Shown: piece by piece, positions 35,461-42,503 of the stretch
How the letters are laid out: each line of letters begins with the position of its first letter
Position numbering within the stretch: position 1 is the stretch's first letter
Source: Cesiribacter sp. SM1
GTDB taxonomy: Bacteria; Bacteroidota; Bacteroidia; Cytophagales; Cyclobacteriaceae
Length of the DNA stretch: 42,503 nucleotides
Direction: 5' to 3'
Assembly: GCF_020178975.1 (NCBI RefSeq)
Contig: NZ_JAHXBU010000016.1
Location: 1-42,503, forward strand
Position numbers and translations under genes: made by a program
The notes under the pieces: model-generated
What the model was told of the DNA's origin: nothing
The model's database searches: none
The model's input: only the letters and a program-made list of their open reading frames with translations

Positions 35461-36321
35461 ATGAACCCATCACTCTTGAAGAAAATTATGCTGCCGGCTT
35501 TTATGCTGGTACTACTCGGCCAGCCCCTGAAAGCCCAGTGGGTGGTCTATGACCCGGCCCAGTTTGCTAACATGATCAAAAGCATTGCCAATGAGGTGGA
35601 GCTCATCTCCAAGGCAGGCAAAACCTTGCAGGAAACTAAAAAGATTCTGAACGCAGCCGTCCGGACAAAGGAAGAAATTGAGAACATCTACAGCCTGCAG
35701 TGGGAAGTGCAGGAAGCACTGAAAATAGCCCGTGGTATCCAGGACCTGAAATGGTCGGACCTGGACGGTGTTACCCGCTCGGCAATGGGCATTTCAGTGG
35801 ATCCGATGGTGTACCTCCCCGAGCTGCCCGAAACAGACTGGCTGCGCCCGGCGCTGCGTGCGAAGCCCAATCCCCATAATGCGCGGCTATTGTATGGCCT
35901 ATTAACAGGTCTTCATGCGGCGAGTGATCCAGTGCCGGACCTGGTCTCCTATGATGCGCTAAACCAGCAGACACTGCTCAACCAGTTTGCCTTTACGGAA
36001 ATGAGCGCGCAGAAGAAGATGCAGGCGGCACTGTCCTATCATGAGCTGGCCGAAGAAATGATCTACGGGGCCAGGGAACTGATGGAGGCTGTAAAAAGGG
36101 ACCGGCGCCTGACGATGAACGAAGCAGAAAGGCTGAATGCCCTGAAACAGTGTCGGGAGGTGATTCAGCAGAGTATTGAGCTCAAACTGGAAGCCGACGA
36201 ACTGCTGCGCACGGCAACCGAACAGCCCTCCGCCTCTAAAAAGGCCCTGCTGGAGGCCTACCGGAATCACCTGGTGCGCAAAGCCCTGGCAGAAGAACCG
36301 CAGATGAAATACGGACAGTAA
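35461..36321 (+). CDS. TrbJ/VirB5-like (CTnDOT TraI-type) conjugation protein
   Basis: This 286-aa protein has a signal peptide (~1-25, ending LKA) followed by QWVVYDPAQFANMIKSIANE, the usual start of TrbJ/VirB5-like pilus-associated proteins. The rest is mainly long helices. In CTnDOT the comparable gene lies between traG and traJ; here it is last of the secretion genes, after traM. Probably a minor pilus or adhesin subunit in the periplasm. Confidence 0.75.
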   Translation: MNPSLLKKIMLPAFMLVLLGQPLKAQWVVYDPAQFANMIKSIANEVELISKAGKTLQETKKILNAAVRTKEEIENIYSLQWEVQEALKIARGIQDLKWSDLDGVTRSAMGISVDPMVYLPELPETDWLRPALRAKPNPHNARLLYGLLTGLHAASDPVPDLVSYDALNQQTLLNQFAFTEMSAQKKMQAALSYHELAEEMIYGARELMEAVKRDRRLTMNEAERLNALKQCREVIQQSIELKLEADELLRTATEQPSASKKALLEAYRNHLVRKALAEEPQMKYGQ

Positions 36322-36369
36322 TTTCATGTTCGCTATGTTTTTCCCTTTCAGCCCATTTGTGTACCCGAT

Positions 36370-36417
36370 GCCCTTGTTCCGTTGCATTGCTGCTGGTCAG
36401 CAACGCCGGAACAGGGC
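36370..36417. other. candidate oriT hairpin
   Basis: Arms GCCCTTGTTCCGTTGC (36370-36385) and GCAACGCCGGAACAGGGC (36400-36417) pair with two small bulges around a 14-nt loop. They sit in the 169-nt gap between the secretion genes and the BfmA/relaxase genes. Related mobilisation loci often place oriT directly upstream of the mob genes. An attenuator or terminator is the alternative, but no T-run follows. Confidence 0.45.
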
Positions 36418-36490
36418 TTCTTGCATACCAGGCTGTTAGTCATGATACAAGTAGTATATCCTTCAGCGCATTTACACCATACTGAATAGC

Positions 36491-36940
36491 ATGAAAACAG
36501 CCAGAAAAGAGATAAAAATAGGAGCTGCCGTCCATGAACTGCTCATGAGGGAGGCTGGAGAGTTTCAGCTGTCTCATAGGGAATATACCGAAGCGGTGAT
36601 CCGCTATTTTGCCAGCCGACGGCTGAACCCGAAAACCGTCAGGGAAGGGCTGGCGTGGGGGCTGCACGATGCTTTTGATAAAGGAATCACGAAGATCCTG
36701 GACATGCTGAACCGGCAGGAGCAGGAAAGTATGGCGCTGATGGTGGCAAGCCTGAAGGAAATCCTGCATGAGCAGATTAACACCCGCATCCTCATTGAGG
36801 TCCTGCTCAACAACCTCCATCAGCTCTCTGAAATGAACCGGGAGGAACTGCAGCAAATGGTGCAGAAAAACAGCCAGTATGCGCTGCAGCGGAAGCAGGA
36901 GATACTAAAGGCCTATAATCATGAGAAAGAACAACCTTAA
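36491..36940 (+). CDS. BfmA/BtgA-type mobilisation accessory protein
   Basis: This 149-aa protein has an N-terminal ribbon-helix-helix-like segment (ARKEIKIGAAVHELLMREAG, then REYTEAVIRYFASR) and a long helical C-terminus. It fits the BfmA/BtgA family, DNA-binding accessory factors of Bacteroidota mobilisation that act at oriT with the relaxase. The relaxase gene begins 10 nt downstream. The hairpin at 36370 lies just upstream, a plausible binding site. Confidence 0.75.
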   Translation: MKTARKEIKIGAAVHELLMREAGEFQLSHREYTEAVIRYFASRRLNPKTVREGLAWGLHDAFDKGITKILDMLNRQEQESMALMVASLKEILHEQINTRILIEVLLNNLHQLSEMNREELQQMVQKNSQYALQRKQEILKAYNHEKEQP

Positions 36941-36950
36941 CCTGTAGCCA

Positions 36951-37976
36951 ATGCATTCTAAGATCATCCAGCCCCTTATTCACGGCAAAGGAGTTTATGA
37001 AAACAAGGGGAGCAGTGGGCTGCTGATCAGGTATCTGCAGCATGAAGCTAAGGAAAAGGGGGTAGCACTAACCTTCTTTTCTGGGGAAGGAGATGGTATA
37101 TCTCCTTCGGAAGTACGCAGACAGATCGACGAAAATATAAAGGGCCTGCAGCGACAGGAGAGCAAGTTTATCTCCCTGGTGCTGTCGCCTGGGAAGGAGG
37201 AACTCCGGCATATTGACAATGACCCCGAAAAGCTAAAAGAGTTTACACGGCTGGCAATGCAGCAGTATGCAGAGAACTTTCGGCTAAAAGGGGGGAAGAG
37301 AGTCTGTGGGGAAGATCTGCTCTGGTTTGCAACCCTCCATCAGGAAAGGACCTACAAGGGCAGGGAAGAGGAAGTTAGGCTGGGACTTCATGAATCAGGA
37401 GATTTGAAGGCTGGCTACCACATGCATGTACATGTGGTAGTCTCCAAAAGGGACCGGGCACAGCAGCTTACGCTAAGCCCTTTCGGGAACAGGGAGCGCT
37501 TTGATATGGGGGCCTGGCAAAGGGACAACCAGTGGTGCTTCAATAGTATGTTTCACTACTACCCCCTTGATAAAGCACCAGCCTGCAAAGTCCCGGGAGT
37601 GCAAGAGGTGAAACGTTACAGAGCCCGCATTACTGCCAGGGTAGAAACCATCAATCTATACCTGGATAAAGCGCATAAGCTGAAGCCGGAACGGGTGCTG
37701 GAGGTCGCGGAAAAGCGGCAATGGGACAGGACTTTTTTCTTCAACCTGAACAGGCTGGAACAGAAGCTGAAAAAGGAGCAATATGTGCGTGACCCCCTGC
37801 ATTTGCTGGAGCATAACCGCGACCGCAAACCAGAGCAGCTGCGGGTAGACCAATCCCTGGCAACGTCGCTGAAGCAACTGGCCGCAACCGGCAGGGGTAT
37901 GGGATTTACTGAATCGCTGAACCTGTATGAATTTACACCACGTAGGCGTAAGCGTAACACAATGTCCTTGAAATAA
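36951..37976 (+). CDS. HUH relaxase of the DUF5712 type
   Basis: This 341-aa protein carries the metal-binding histidine cluster YHMHVHVVVSKRD (H157, H159, H161), the mark of HUH endonucleases. A conserved N-terminal MHSKIIQPLIHGKGVYENKG and several Tyr residues could supply the nicking tyrosine. The family (DUF5712-like, seen in Bacteroidota mobile elements) nicks oriT and pilots the strand into the recipient. It sits between the BfmA-like gene (10-nt gap) and the coupling protein gene (9-nt gap), a standard mobilisation module. Confidence 0.85.
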   Translation: MHSKIIQPLIHGKGVYENKGSSGLLIRYLQHEAKEKGVALTFFSGEGDGISPSEVRRQIDENIKGLQRQESKFISLVLSPGKEELRHIDNDPEKLKEFTRLAMQQYAENFRLKGGKRVCGEDLLWFATLHQERTYKGREEEVRLGLHESGDLKAGYHMHVHVVVSKRDRAQQLTLSPFGNRERFDMGAWQRDNQWCFNSMFHYYPLDKAPACKVPGVQEVKRYRARITARVETINLYLDKAHKLKPERVLEVAEKRQWDRTFFFNLNRLEQKLKKEQYVRDPLHLLEHNRDRKPEQLRVDQSLATSLKQLAATGRGMGFTESLNLYEFTPRRRKRNTMSLK

Positions 37977-37985
37977 AAAATCCAT

Positions 37986-39854
37986 ATGCAACACCATCAG
38001 GCTATTTTCTTTCTGCTGATCCTGATGCTGGCCATCCTGGCAGGGGAATATGCGGTCTATGTGCAGCTGGACCCCCTGCTGGCCCTGCAGACAGATGACA
38101 GGGCTGCCCTGGTTTTGTTGAAACTGGCCGCTGGTGCTGGTGTGTGGTGCAGGCTGAGTTTTATGATCTGTTTTCTGGGTTGGGTAATGGGGAATCCCGG
38201 AGGTATGGCAGGTACCGGTAAAAAGCAGATCCCTGGCAACGTGAAACTGGGGGTAATTATTGGCTTCCTGTTGTGTGTTTACTTCTTGCTTCGGGTGCAT
38301 GTTTATCCACTGGTAGTGATCCGTTTCGGATATCCTGCCATACTTTGCTGCTTTATCCTTACAGCTTTGCTGCTTCCTGCCGTGTGGAGCCGGAGACAGG
38401 GGACACATTTCGGAATCAGGAATGAAAAGAAAAAGATGAAAAGGGCTTTGGGATTTAGCTTCAGGACAAGGGCGGGGTATATCAATGTGCCCAATCCTTT
38501 CCGGGGTATTTTTATCAGCGGTGCGGCCGGGGCAGGAAAGAGCGAATCCCTGGCTTTTCCCATCATACAGCAGGCCATCGCAAAAGGGTATACGGGGCTG
38601 GTGTATGATTTTAAGTTTCCGGTGCTGGCAGAGCAGGTGCACCTGGCGTTATGGAAGTGCAACAGGAGGGAACTGGACTGTTATATGCTTAACTTCCACG
38701 ACCTATCCAGGAGTCACCGCCTGAACCCGCTGAAAGCGGAGCAAATGCCAGTGCTGGCATTTGCGGAAGAGTACAGCCTGGCTATCCTGAACAACCTGCT
38801 GCCGGAAACCATCCGGAAGAAGGATTTCTGGATACGATCTGCCAATGCCCTGCTGTCAGCCGTGATCTGGTTCCTCAAAAAGCACCACCCGCAATACTGC
38901 ACCCTTCCCCATGCTGTGAACATCATCCTCTACAAAGACTATATGCGCAGCCTAAGCATGCTGGCCTCCGATCCCGAAACAGCCGGTATGGCCAGGAGCG
39001 TGATCAGTGCCGTAGAAAATGATGCCGAGGGGCAGATTGCGGGGGTGATCGGTTCACTGCAACTCTCCATTGCCCGTATCAACAGCCCGGAGATCTGCTG
39101 GGTGCTGTCGGGGGATGATTTCGAGCTTGACATGAACAACCCGGACAAACCTAAACTACTGGTACTGGGGACCCTTCCCACGCTGGTGGATACCTTCAGT
39201 CCGCTGATTTCCTGCATCATTACCGTTGCCCTGAAACAAATGAACCGGCCGGACTGCCTCCCAGCTGTGGTGCTGCTGGATGAAGCCCCCACGCTCTATA
39301 TTCCCAGGCTGGAAATGATACCGGCTACGGCCAGGAGCAACCGGATTGCTACGGTTTATATGGCGCAGGATTATAGCCAAATGGTCGACAGCTATGGGAA
39401 GGAAAAAGCTGATGTGATTATTGCTAACCTGAATAACCAGTTTTACGGAAGGGTGGGGGTGGCCAGCTCTGCCAGGATGATCAGCGATTTTTTTGGACGG
39501 GAGGAGAAGGAAATGGAAAGTCGGTCCACCAGCCAGAATCACTGGGGCGGGCGGCTGACGAATAACCATACCATTTCCATCAACAGGCAGGAAAAGCAGC
39601 TAGTCCGGCCACAGGACCTTAGTAGCTTACAGGTAGGTGAGTTTTTAGGCACGACTGTAGAAGGTAAGGAACCTTACTTCTGGAGCAGGATCCGGGTAGG
39701 GAAAGCGTATAAGCAGGCGCCAGCTATACAGCCATTTGCCTCAAATGTGCAGGTGGAGCAGAACTTTAAGAAGATCCATGCAGAAGCCGAGCAGATCGTT
39801 ACTTCTTACAGGCAGTCGGTCCGGAAGCCTGCCAGGGGGAAACGCAGGGCCTGA
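37986..39854 (+). CDS. type IV coupling protein (VirD4/TraG-like)
   Basis: This 622-aa protein has N-terminal membrane segments (residues ~5-125), then a VirD4-type ATPase: Walker A GAAGAGKS (~179-186), Walker B VVLLDEAPTLY (~430), and SNRIATVYMAQDYSQM, the conserved glutamine-containing motif. It links the relaxosome to the secretion channel. The basic C-terminal tail (VRKPARGKRRA) suits DNA or partner binding. It is the last gene of the transfer operon and is convergent with the zinc-ribbon gene. Confidence 0.92.
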   Translation: MQHHQAIFFLLILMLAILAGEYAVYVQLDPLLALQTDDRAALVLLKLAAGAGVWCRLSFMICFLGWVMGNPGGMAGTGKKQIPGNVKLGVIIGFLLCVYFLLRVHVYPLVVIRFGYPAILCCFILTALLLPAVWSRRQGTHFGIRNEKKKMKRALGFSFRTRAGYINVPNPFRGIFISGAAGAGKSESLAFPIIQQAIAKGYTGLVYDFKFPVLAEQVHLALWKCNRRELDCYMLNFHDLSRSHRLNPLKAEQMPVLAFAEEYSLAILNNLLPETIRKKDFWIRSANALLSAVIWFLKKHHPQYCTLPHAVNIILYKDYMRSLSMLASDPETAGMARSVISAVENDAEGQIAGVIGSLQLSIARINSPEICWVLSGDDFELDMNNPDKPKLLVLGTLPTLVDTFSPLISCIITVALKQMNRPDCLPAVVLLDEAPTLYIPRLEMIPATARSNRIATVYMAQDYSQMVDSYGKEKADVIIANLNNQFYGRVGVASSARMISDFFGREEKEMESRSTSQNHWGGRLTNNHTISINRQEKQLVRPQDLSSLQVGEFLGTTVEGKEPYFWSRIRVGKAYKQAPAIQPFASNVQVEQNFKKIHAEAEQIVTSYRQSVRKPARGKRRA

Positions 39855-39872
39855 TTAAGGTAGAAAAATGGT

Positions 39873-39888
39873 AGCCTCACTGTAGGCT
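39873..39888 (-). terminator. weak terminator hairpin for the zinc-ribbon gene
   Basis: AGCCT and AGGCT pair around a 6-nt loop. On the minus strand ACCATTTTT follows. The short stem makes the call tentative. Confidence 0.35.
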
Positions 39889-39896
39889 GTTCATGG

Positions 39897-40265
39897 TTAG
39901 CTGTTCATATAGGGCTGCCAGGTAACGAGAACATATTTCTCCTTTCCATTCTCGTTCCGGGAAAGGAAGCCATATTCATAGCAGAAGAGGTACACATCTC
40001 CCTTGCCGTTTTTCCAGTAGTGGGTGAAGAAGCGTGGTTTGAACCCCTCCTGTAACAGCACCTCTTTTCTTAGAGTGGTTTTCCCTACCTGGTTGTATCG
40101 CCTTAAGATGCTGCGATTTTTTTTCAGCTGGCGGTCCACTTCGAAGAAAAAACTATCCTGCTCCAGTCGCTGCTCATATTGAAATGAGGATTTGCAACTG
40201 GGTGAGCAATAGACTTTATCCCTTCTACCCACCACTTCTTTTTTACATACCGGACATACCTTCAT
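39897..40265 (-). CDS. zinc-ribbon protein of unknown function
   Basis: This 122-aa protein starts MKVCPVCKKEVVGRRDKVYC and then SPSCKSSF: a CxxC and CxxxC pair typical of small zinc ribbons, followed by FQYEQR. The rest is basic and aromatic, ending KEKYVLVTWQPYMNS. Such proteins recur in Bacteroidota genomes and mobile elements without a known role; nucleic-acid binding is plausible. It is divergent from the recombinase gene, with about 85 nt between starts. Confidence 0.78.
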   Translation of the reverse strand: MKVCPVCKKEVVGRRDKVYCSPSCKSSFQYEQRLEQDSFFFEVDRQLKKNRSILRRYNQVGKTTLRKEVLLQEGFKPRFFTHYWKNGKGDVYLFCYEYGFLSRNENGKEKYVLVTWQPYMNS

Positions 40266-40279
40266 AAGAAACAGAAACT

Positions 40280-40311
40280 TAACCGCATACTATACGAATC
40301 ATAACCGCATA
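40280..40311. repeat. direct repeat ahead of the recombinase gene
   Basis: TAACCGCATA occurs at 40280-40289 and 40302-40311, 22 bp apart, two helical turns. It lies in the divergent gap between the zinc-ribbon and recombinase genes. It may be an operator or a recombinase arm site. Confidence 0.4.
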
Positions 40312-40350
40312 AAACACCTTTTGTGTTGTAGCACCTGCGTATTTTTAGCT

Positions 40351-41795
40351 ATGCAACAGCACCAGCACAGGAAAATCATGCTTCAGCACCTGCTCATTGG
40401 AGGTGTACAAAAGATAGGGCTGCAGTTTACTGCTGATGAGCAGATTCATCTGTGCATCAAGCAGTCTCTGTCTCATGCACGCTGGTCCAGGGAACATCAG
40501 ATGGTGACATTACCCAATACACCAGCGCAGTTGAGCCAACTGTTTGCTGTTTTTCGGGGAATAGCCTGGATCGATGGCAGTAGCTTTTTTTCTGCAGGGA
40601 AGTCTTTAGCTGTGCAACCCCTTGCGGATATAAGGGTTGAAAGAAAGCAGGAGGAGCTACCATTCGTGACTATCTATCCGGCAGCAGAAGGAAAAGTAAT
40701 TCTTCGCCACCGCTTTGACCATACCCTCTATAGTGCATTGAAGCAATTGGCCTATCTAACTTATAGCAGAACGGAAAGAGGCTGGCTAGCTGACACTGGA
40801 CAAATAGCTTTGCCCCAGCTTCTACAACAAGTGAAAAAGATTGTACAAGTGCGCCTGGATGCAAGACTGGAGTTAAGAGAAGTAGCGGATATTCAAGAGG
40901 CATTCCGGGGCAATGCTGCTGATACACTGCTTTGTCCGCAAAGGTTTTTAGTGGTACTTTTCGCCAGGGGCTACAGTCGCAATACCATTCGCTCCTACCA
41001 TAGCCTGCTGCTTCGCTTTATGCGGCAGATGAAGCTCAAAGACGAAGCTGCTTTAGCAAAGGTAACGGCAGAACAGGTAAATGGCTATCATGCCAGGTGG
41101 ATGGCTAGCCAGGAAGCGGTGGCTTCAACAGTCAACCAGTCGGTGAATGCACTTCGTTTTTACTACCGCTATGTAACTAAAACACCATTAGCGCTTGAAG
41201 ATGTGATTCGTCCGCAAAGACTGCGGCAACTGCCAAAGGTCATGAGTCGTGAAGAGGTCGTGGCCCTGATCAGAGCAGCTGGTAATGTAAAGCACCGGGC
41301 GATGCTGGGCCTGATTTATTCAGCGGGTCTTCGATGCGGAGAACTGCTAAACCTGCAGGCAGGAGATGTTGAGCTGGAGCGTGGGCAAATCAGAATCAGG
41401 GCAGGTAAGGGTGGAAAAGATAGGATCACACTGCTTTCTAAACGAGCCGTTGCCCTGCTCAAGCAATACCTGGAGAAGTACCAGCCTAAGAAATATCTCT
41501 TTGAGGGGCAGTGGGGAGGACCCTATACAAACTCAAGTTTGGGGAAAGTACTTAGACATGCTTTACAGCGAGCAGGTATCTCTGTTCCCTATACACTTCA
41601 TTGTCTTAGGCATAGCTTTGCGACACATCTTTTAGAAGATGGTACGGATCTGCGTACATCCAAACCCTGCTGGGACACAACAGCTGCAAAACTACTGAAA
41701 TCTATACCCATGTAAGTCAAACTGCCTTAAACAACATACAAAGCCCGTTGGATCGCTTGGATTTCACACAGCCCCGCCGTATGTTAGGGTCATGA
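40351..41795 (+). pseudogene. tyrosine recombinase with late frameshift
   Basis: From ATG 40351 the frame encodes an unusual N-terminal region (~190 aa), a SAM-like core-binding domain (RGYSRNTIRSYHSLLLRFMR) and a catalytic domain. The catalytic domain has Arg in SAGLRCGELLNL, Lys in AGKGGKDR and HCLRHSFATHLLEDG. At about 41655 one base appears lost: the annotated frame ends at 41715 without a nucleophile. The +1 frame restores YIQTLLGHNSCKTTEIYTHV, with the catalytic Tyr, and a tail containing IQSPLDRLDFTQPRR that ends at 41795. The spacing between Arg and His-x-x-Arg (about 89 residues) is Xer-like and lacks the IntI insertion. Either a pseudogene, a sequencing error or a programmed shift. 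It sits beside cassette-like sites. Confidence 0.82.
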
Positions 41796-41805
41796 TAAAA
41801 CAAAA

Positions 41806-41841
41806 ATATACGCCACTGTGGCGTATATCCAGTAGTTAGGC
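41806..41841 (+). other. recombination-site-like palindrome plus GTTAGGC core
   Basis: ATATACGCCAC and GTGGCGTATAT form a perfect 11-bp inverted repeat with a 1-nt centre (41806-41828), followed by GTTAGGC (41835-41841), which fits the integron core consensus GTTRRRY. It lies just after the recombinase gene and 8 nt before the next start codon. Absence of a T-run argues against a terminator. Candidate attI-like or cassette-junction site. Confidence 0.55.
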
Positions 41842-41849
41842 ATAATCCA

Positions 41850-42281
41850 ATGATCGATATATTCCTTATAGCAAGAGATGAATTTGATCCCAGTGTTATC
41901 CTCAACCCTGATGAATTCCTAGATCATTATTTATTTGAGGATGAAGATGAAAATCTTAGCCTCGCCCATATGACCTTGAACAATAAAGAGGAAATAGAGC
42001 TACTAATAAAATACTTATTTAATTCATTGGAACCGGTTTCTGTAAAGCATGAGACGGATCAAATTGAGATCATAGATATCAGTGATTTAAAATCAAGCAT
42101 CGCTTCATATGAGCAGCTAAAGGAGTATTATCGAGATTGGATTAATGAATCTGGGAGAGATAGCCATATGGATGAATATGGGGCTTTACTAAGCATTATA
42201 GGATATGTACAAAGGAATCAAGACAAGAAAAATCTACTCATTGTCAATGATAAAAAAAGACTATGCCTAACAACAGAATAA
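41850..42281 (+). CDS. cassette-like ORF, unknown function
   Basis: This 143-aa acidic protein (MIDIFLIARDEFDPSVILNP, later KEEIELLIKYLFNSLEPVSV) matches no family I know. Its ATG is 15 nt after the G of GTTAGGC. Its last codons (RLCLTTE) run through GCCTAAC and its stop lies inside the downstream inverted-repeat site. That is the layout of an integron gene cassette: start right after one core site, stop within the next. The composition is AT-rich, unlike the tra operon. Complete within the window. Confidence 0.7.
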   Translation: MIDIFLIARDEFDPSVILNPDEFLDHYLFEDEDENLSLAHMTLNNKEEIELLIKYLFNSLEPVSVKHETDQIEIIDISDLKSSIASYEQLKEYYRDWINESGRDSHMDEYGALLSIIGYVQRNQDKKNLLIVNDKKRLCLTTE

Positions 42282-42387
42282 AGCAAGGGCTGTAAGAGCT
42301 CATTGTCATTGAACTACAAAACATCTACATTATGTCCATAGAGAAGCTGCGGTGAGCAGCCCCTGCTTTATTCAACGGACGTTGGTA
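42265..42387 (+). other. attC-like imperfect inverted repeat
   Basis: GCCTAAC (42265-42271, fits RYYYAAC) is followed by arm GAATAAAGCAAGGGCTG (42276-42292). The matching arm CAGCCCCTGCTTTATTC (42357-42373) is complementary at 16 of 17 positions and is followed by GTTGGTA (42381-42387), a near match to GTTRRRY. The total of about 123 nt and the spacer of ~64 nt resemble large attC sites. The right core deviates at its last two bases. Confidence 0.55.
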
Positions 42388-42393
42388 GTCATT

Positions 42394-42503
42394 ATGAACA
42401 GGAGACACTACATATTAGAAGTAGCTAAAGAAGTATGGACATTTGGTCATCACATTGACCTGCCAGACGATTATGACTTTGAAGGGGCTAATTCATTGTA
42501 CAA
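42394..42503 (+). CDS. partial cassette-like ORF running off the window
   Basis: The ATG at 42394 opens MNRRHYILEVAKEVWTFGHH and continues IDLPDDYDFEGANSLY to the window edge. It starts 13 nt after the G of GTTGGTA, repeating the spacing of the previous cassette. Function unknown; only 36 codons are visible. Confidence 0.5.
   Translation, partial: MNRRHYILEVAKEVWTFGHHIDLPDDYDFEGANSLY

Noticed and set aside
40351-41795. Recombinase considered as a true IntI
   Set aside because: The distance between the first catalytic Arg and the His-x-x-Arg motif is Xer-like, with no room for the IntI-specific insertion.
41806-41828. Palindrome considered as a terminator of the recombinase gene
   Set aside because: No T-run follows on either strand and GTTAGGC plus a start codon follow at cassette-like spacing.
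1-42503. Search for rRNA and tRNA genes
   Set aside because: No rRNA-like stretch or tRNA cloverleaf was recognised by eye; a tRNAscan run would settle this.

Overview
The window looks like a chromosomal segment of a Bacteroidota bacterium, probably of the Cytophagales/Sphingobacteriales type. The support is a SusC/SusD pair, a DUF6520 plus MauE/DoxX pair, a CTnDOT-style tra operon (TraE/F/G/J/K/N/M-like), BfmA-type mobilisation genes and DUF932/DUF2958 accessory proteins. It is a mosaic. The GC-rich 9.4-18.7 kb block reads as resident chromosome. The AT-rich 0.4-8.4 kb block and most of 20-42.5 kb look acquired.

Layout. (1) 0.2-0.4 kb: IS3 OrfA debris and a small GC-rich element bounded by inverted repeats. 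(2) 0.4-8.3 kb: an AT-rich DNA-modification/defence island. On the minus strand a C5-cytosine methyltransferase overlaps a 970-aa protein carrying two GHKL ATPase modules (an N-terminal Hsp90/MORC-like one and a C-terminal histidine-kinase-like one). This is followed after 2 nt by a protein with a divergent response-receiver domain. On the plus strand are a Vsr endonuclease and a DUF3427-HNH endonuclease. An XRE regulator with a palindromic operator closes the island. (3) 8.3-9.36 kb: no convincing gene, but a very stable hairpin. (4) 9.36-18.7 kb: a tightly spaced operon of SusC, SusD, a TlpA-like thioredoxin, DsbD and a cysteine-synthase-family enzyme. This suggests TonB-dependent uptake coupled to periplasmic thiol redox or sulfur use. 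(5) 18.8-23.5 kb: gene and IS debris (dienelactone hydrolase, IS110, IS5 and serine recombinase fragments) around a DUF6520/MauE pair, a membrane-anchored unknown protein and a secreted amidohydrolase. (6) 23.6-28.2 kb: accessory genes of a conjugative element. Two genes (a decayed DUF2958 gene and an intact DUF932 gene) are each preceded by a homologous, apparently structured leader of about 190 nt. A Fic protein and a small convergent ORF follow. (7) 28.25-39.85 kb: a compact conjugation operon (type IV secretion, BfmA-like protein, HUH relaxase, coupling protein) with a candidate oriT hairpin. (8) 39.9-42.5 kb: a zinc-ribbon protein, a frameshifted tyrosine recombinase, and a cassette-like array in which recombination-core-like sites (GTTAGGC, then GCCTAAC plus a long inverted repeat) bracket a small ORF and the start of the next.

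Most worth pursuing: the methyltransferase / double-GHKL / receiver operon with its Vsr-HNH arm, the duplicated structured leaders at 23.6 and 24.9 kb, and the integron-like cassette arrangement at the right edge. All functional statements are inferences from motifs read by eye; no database search was run.
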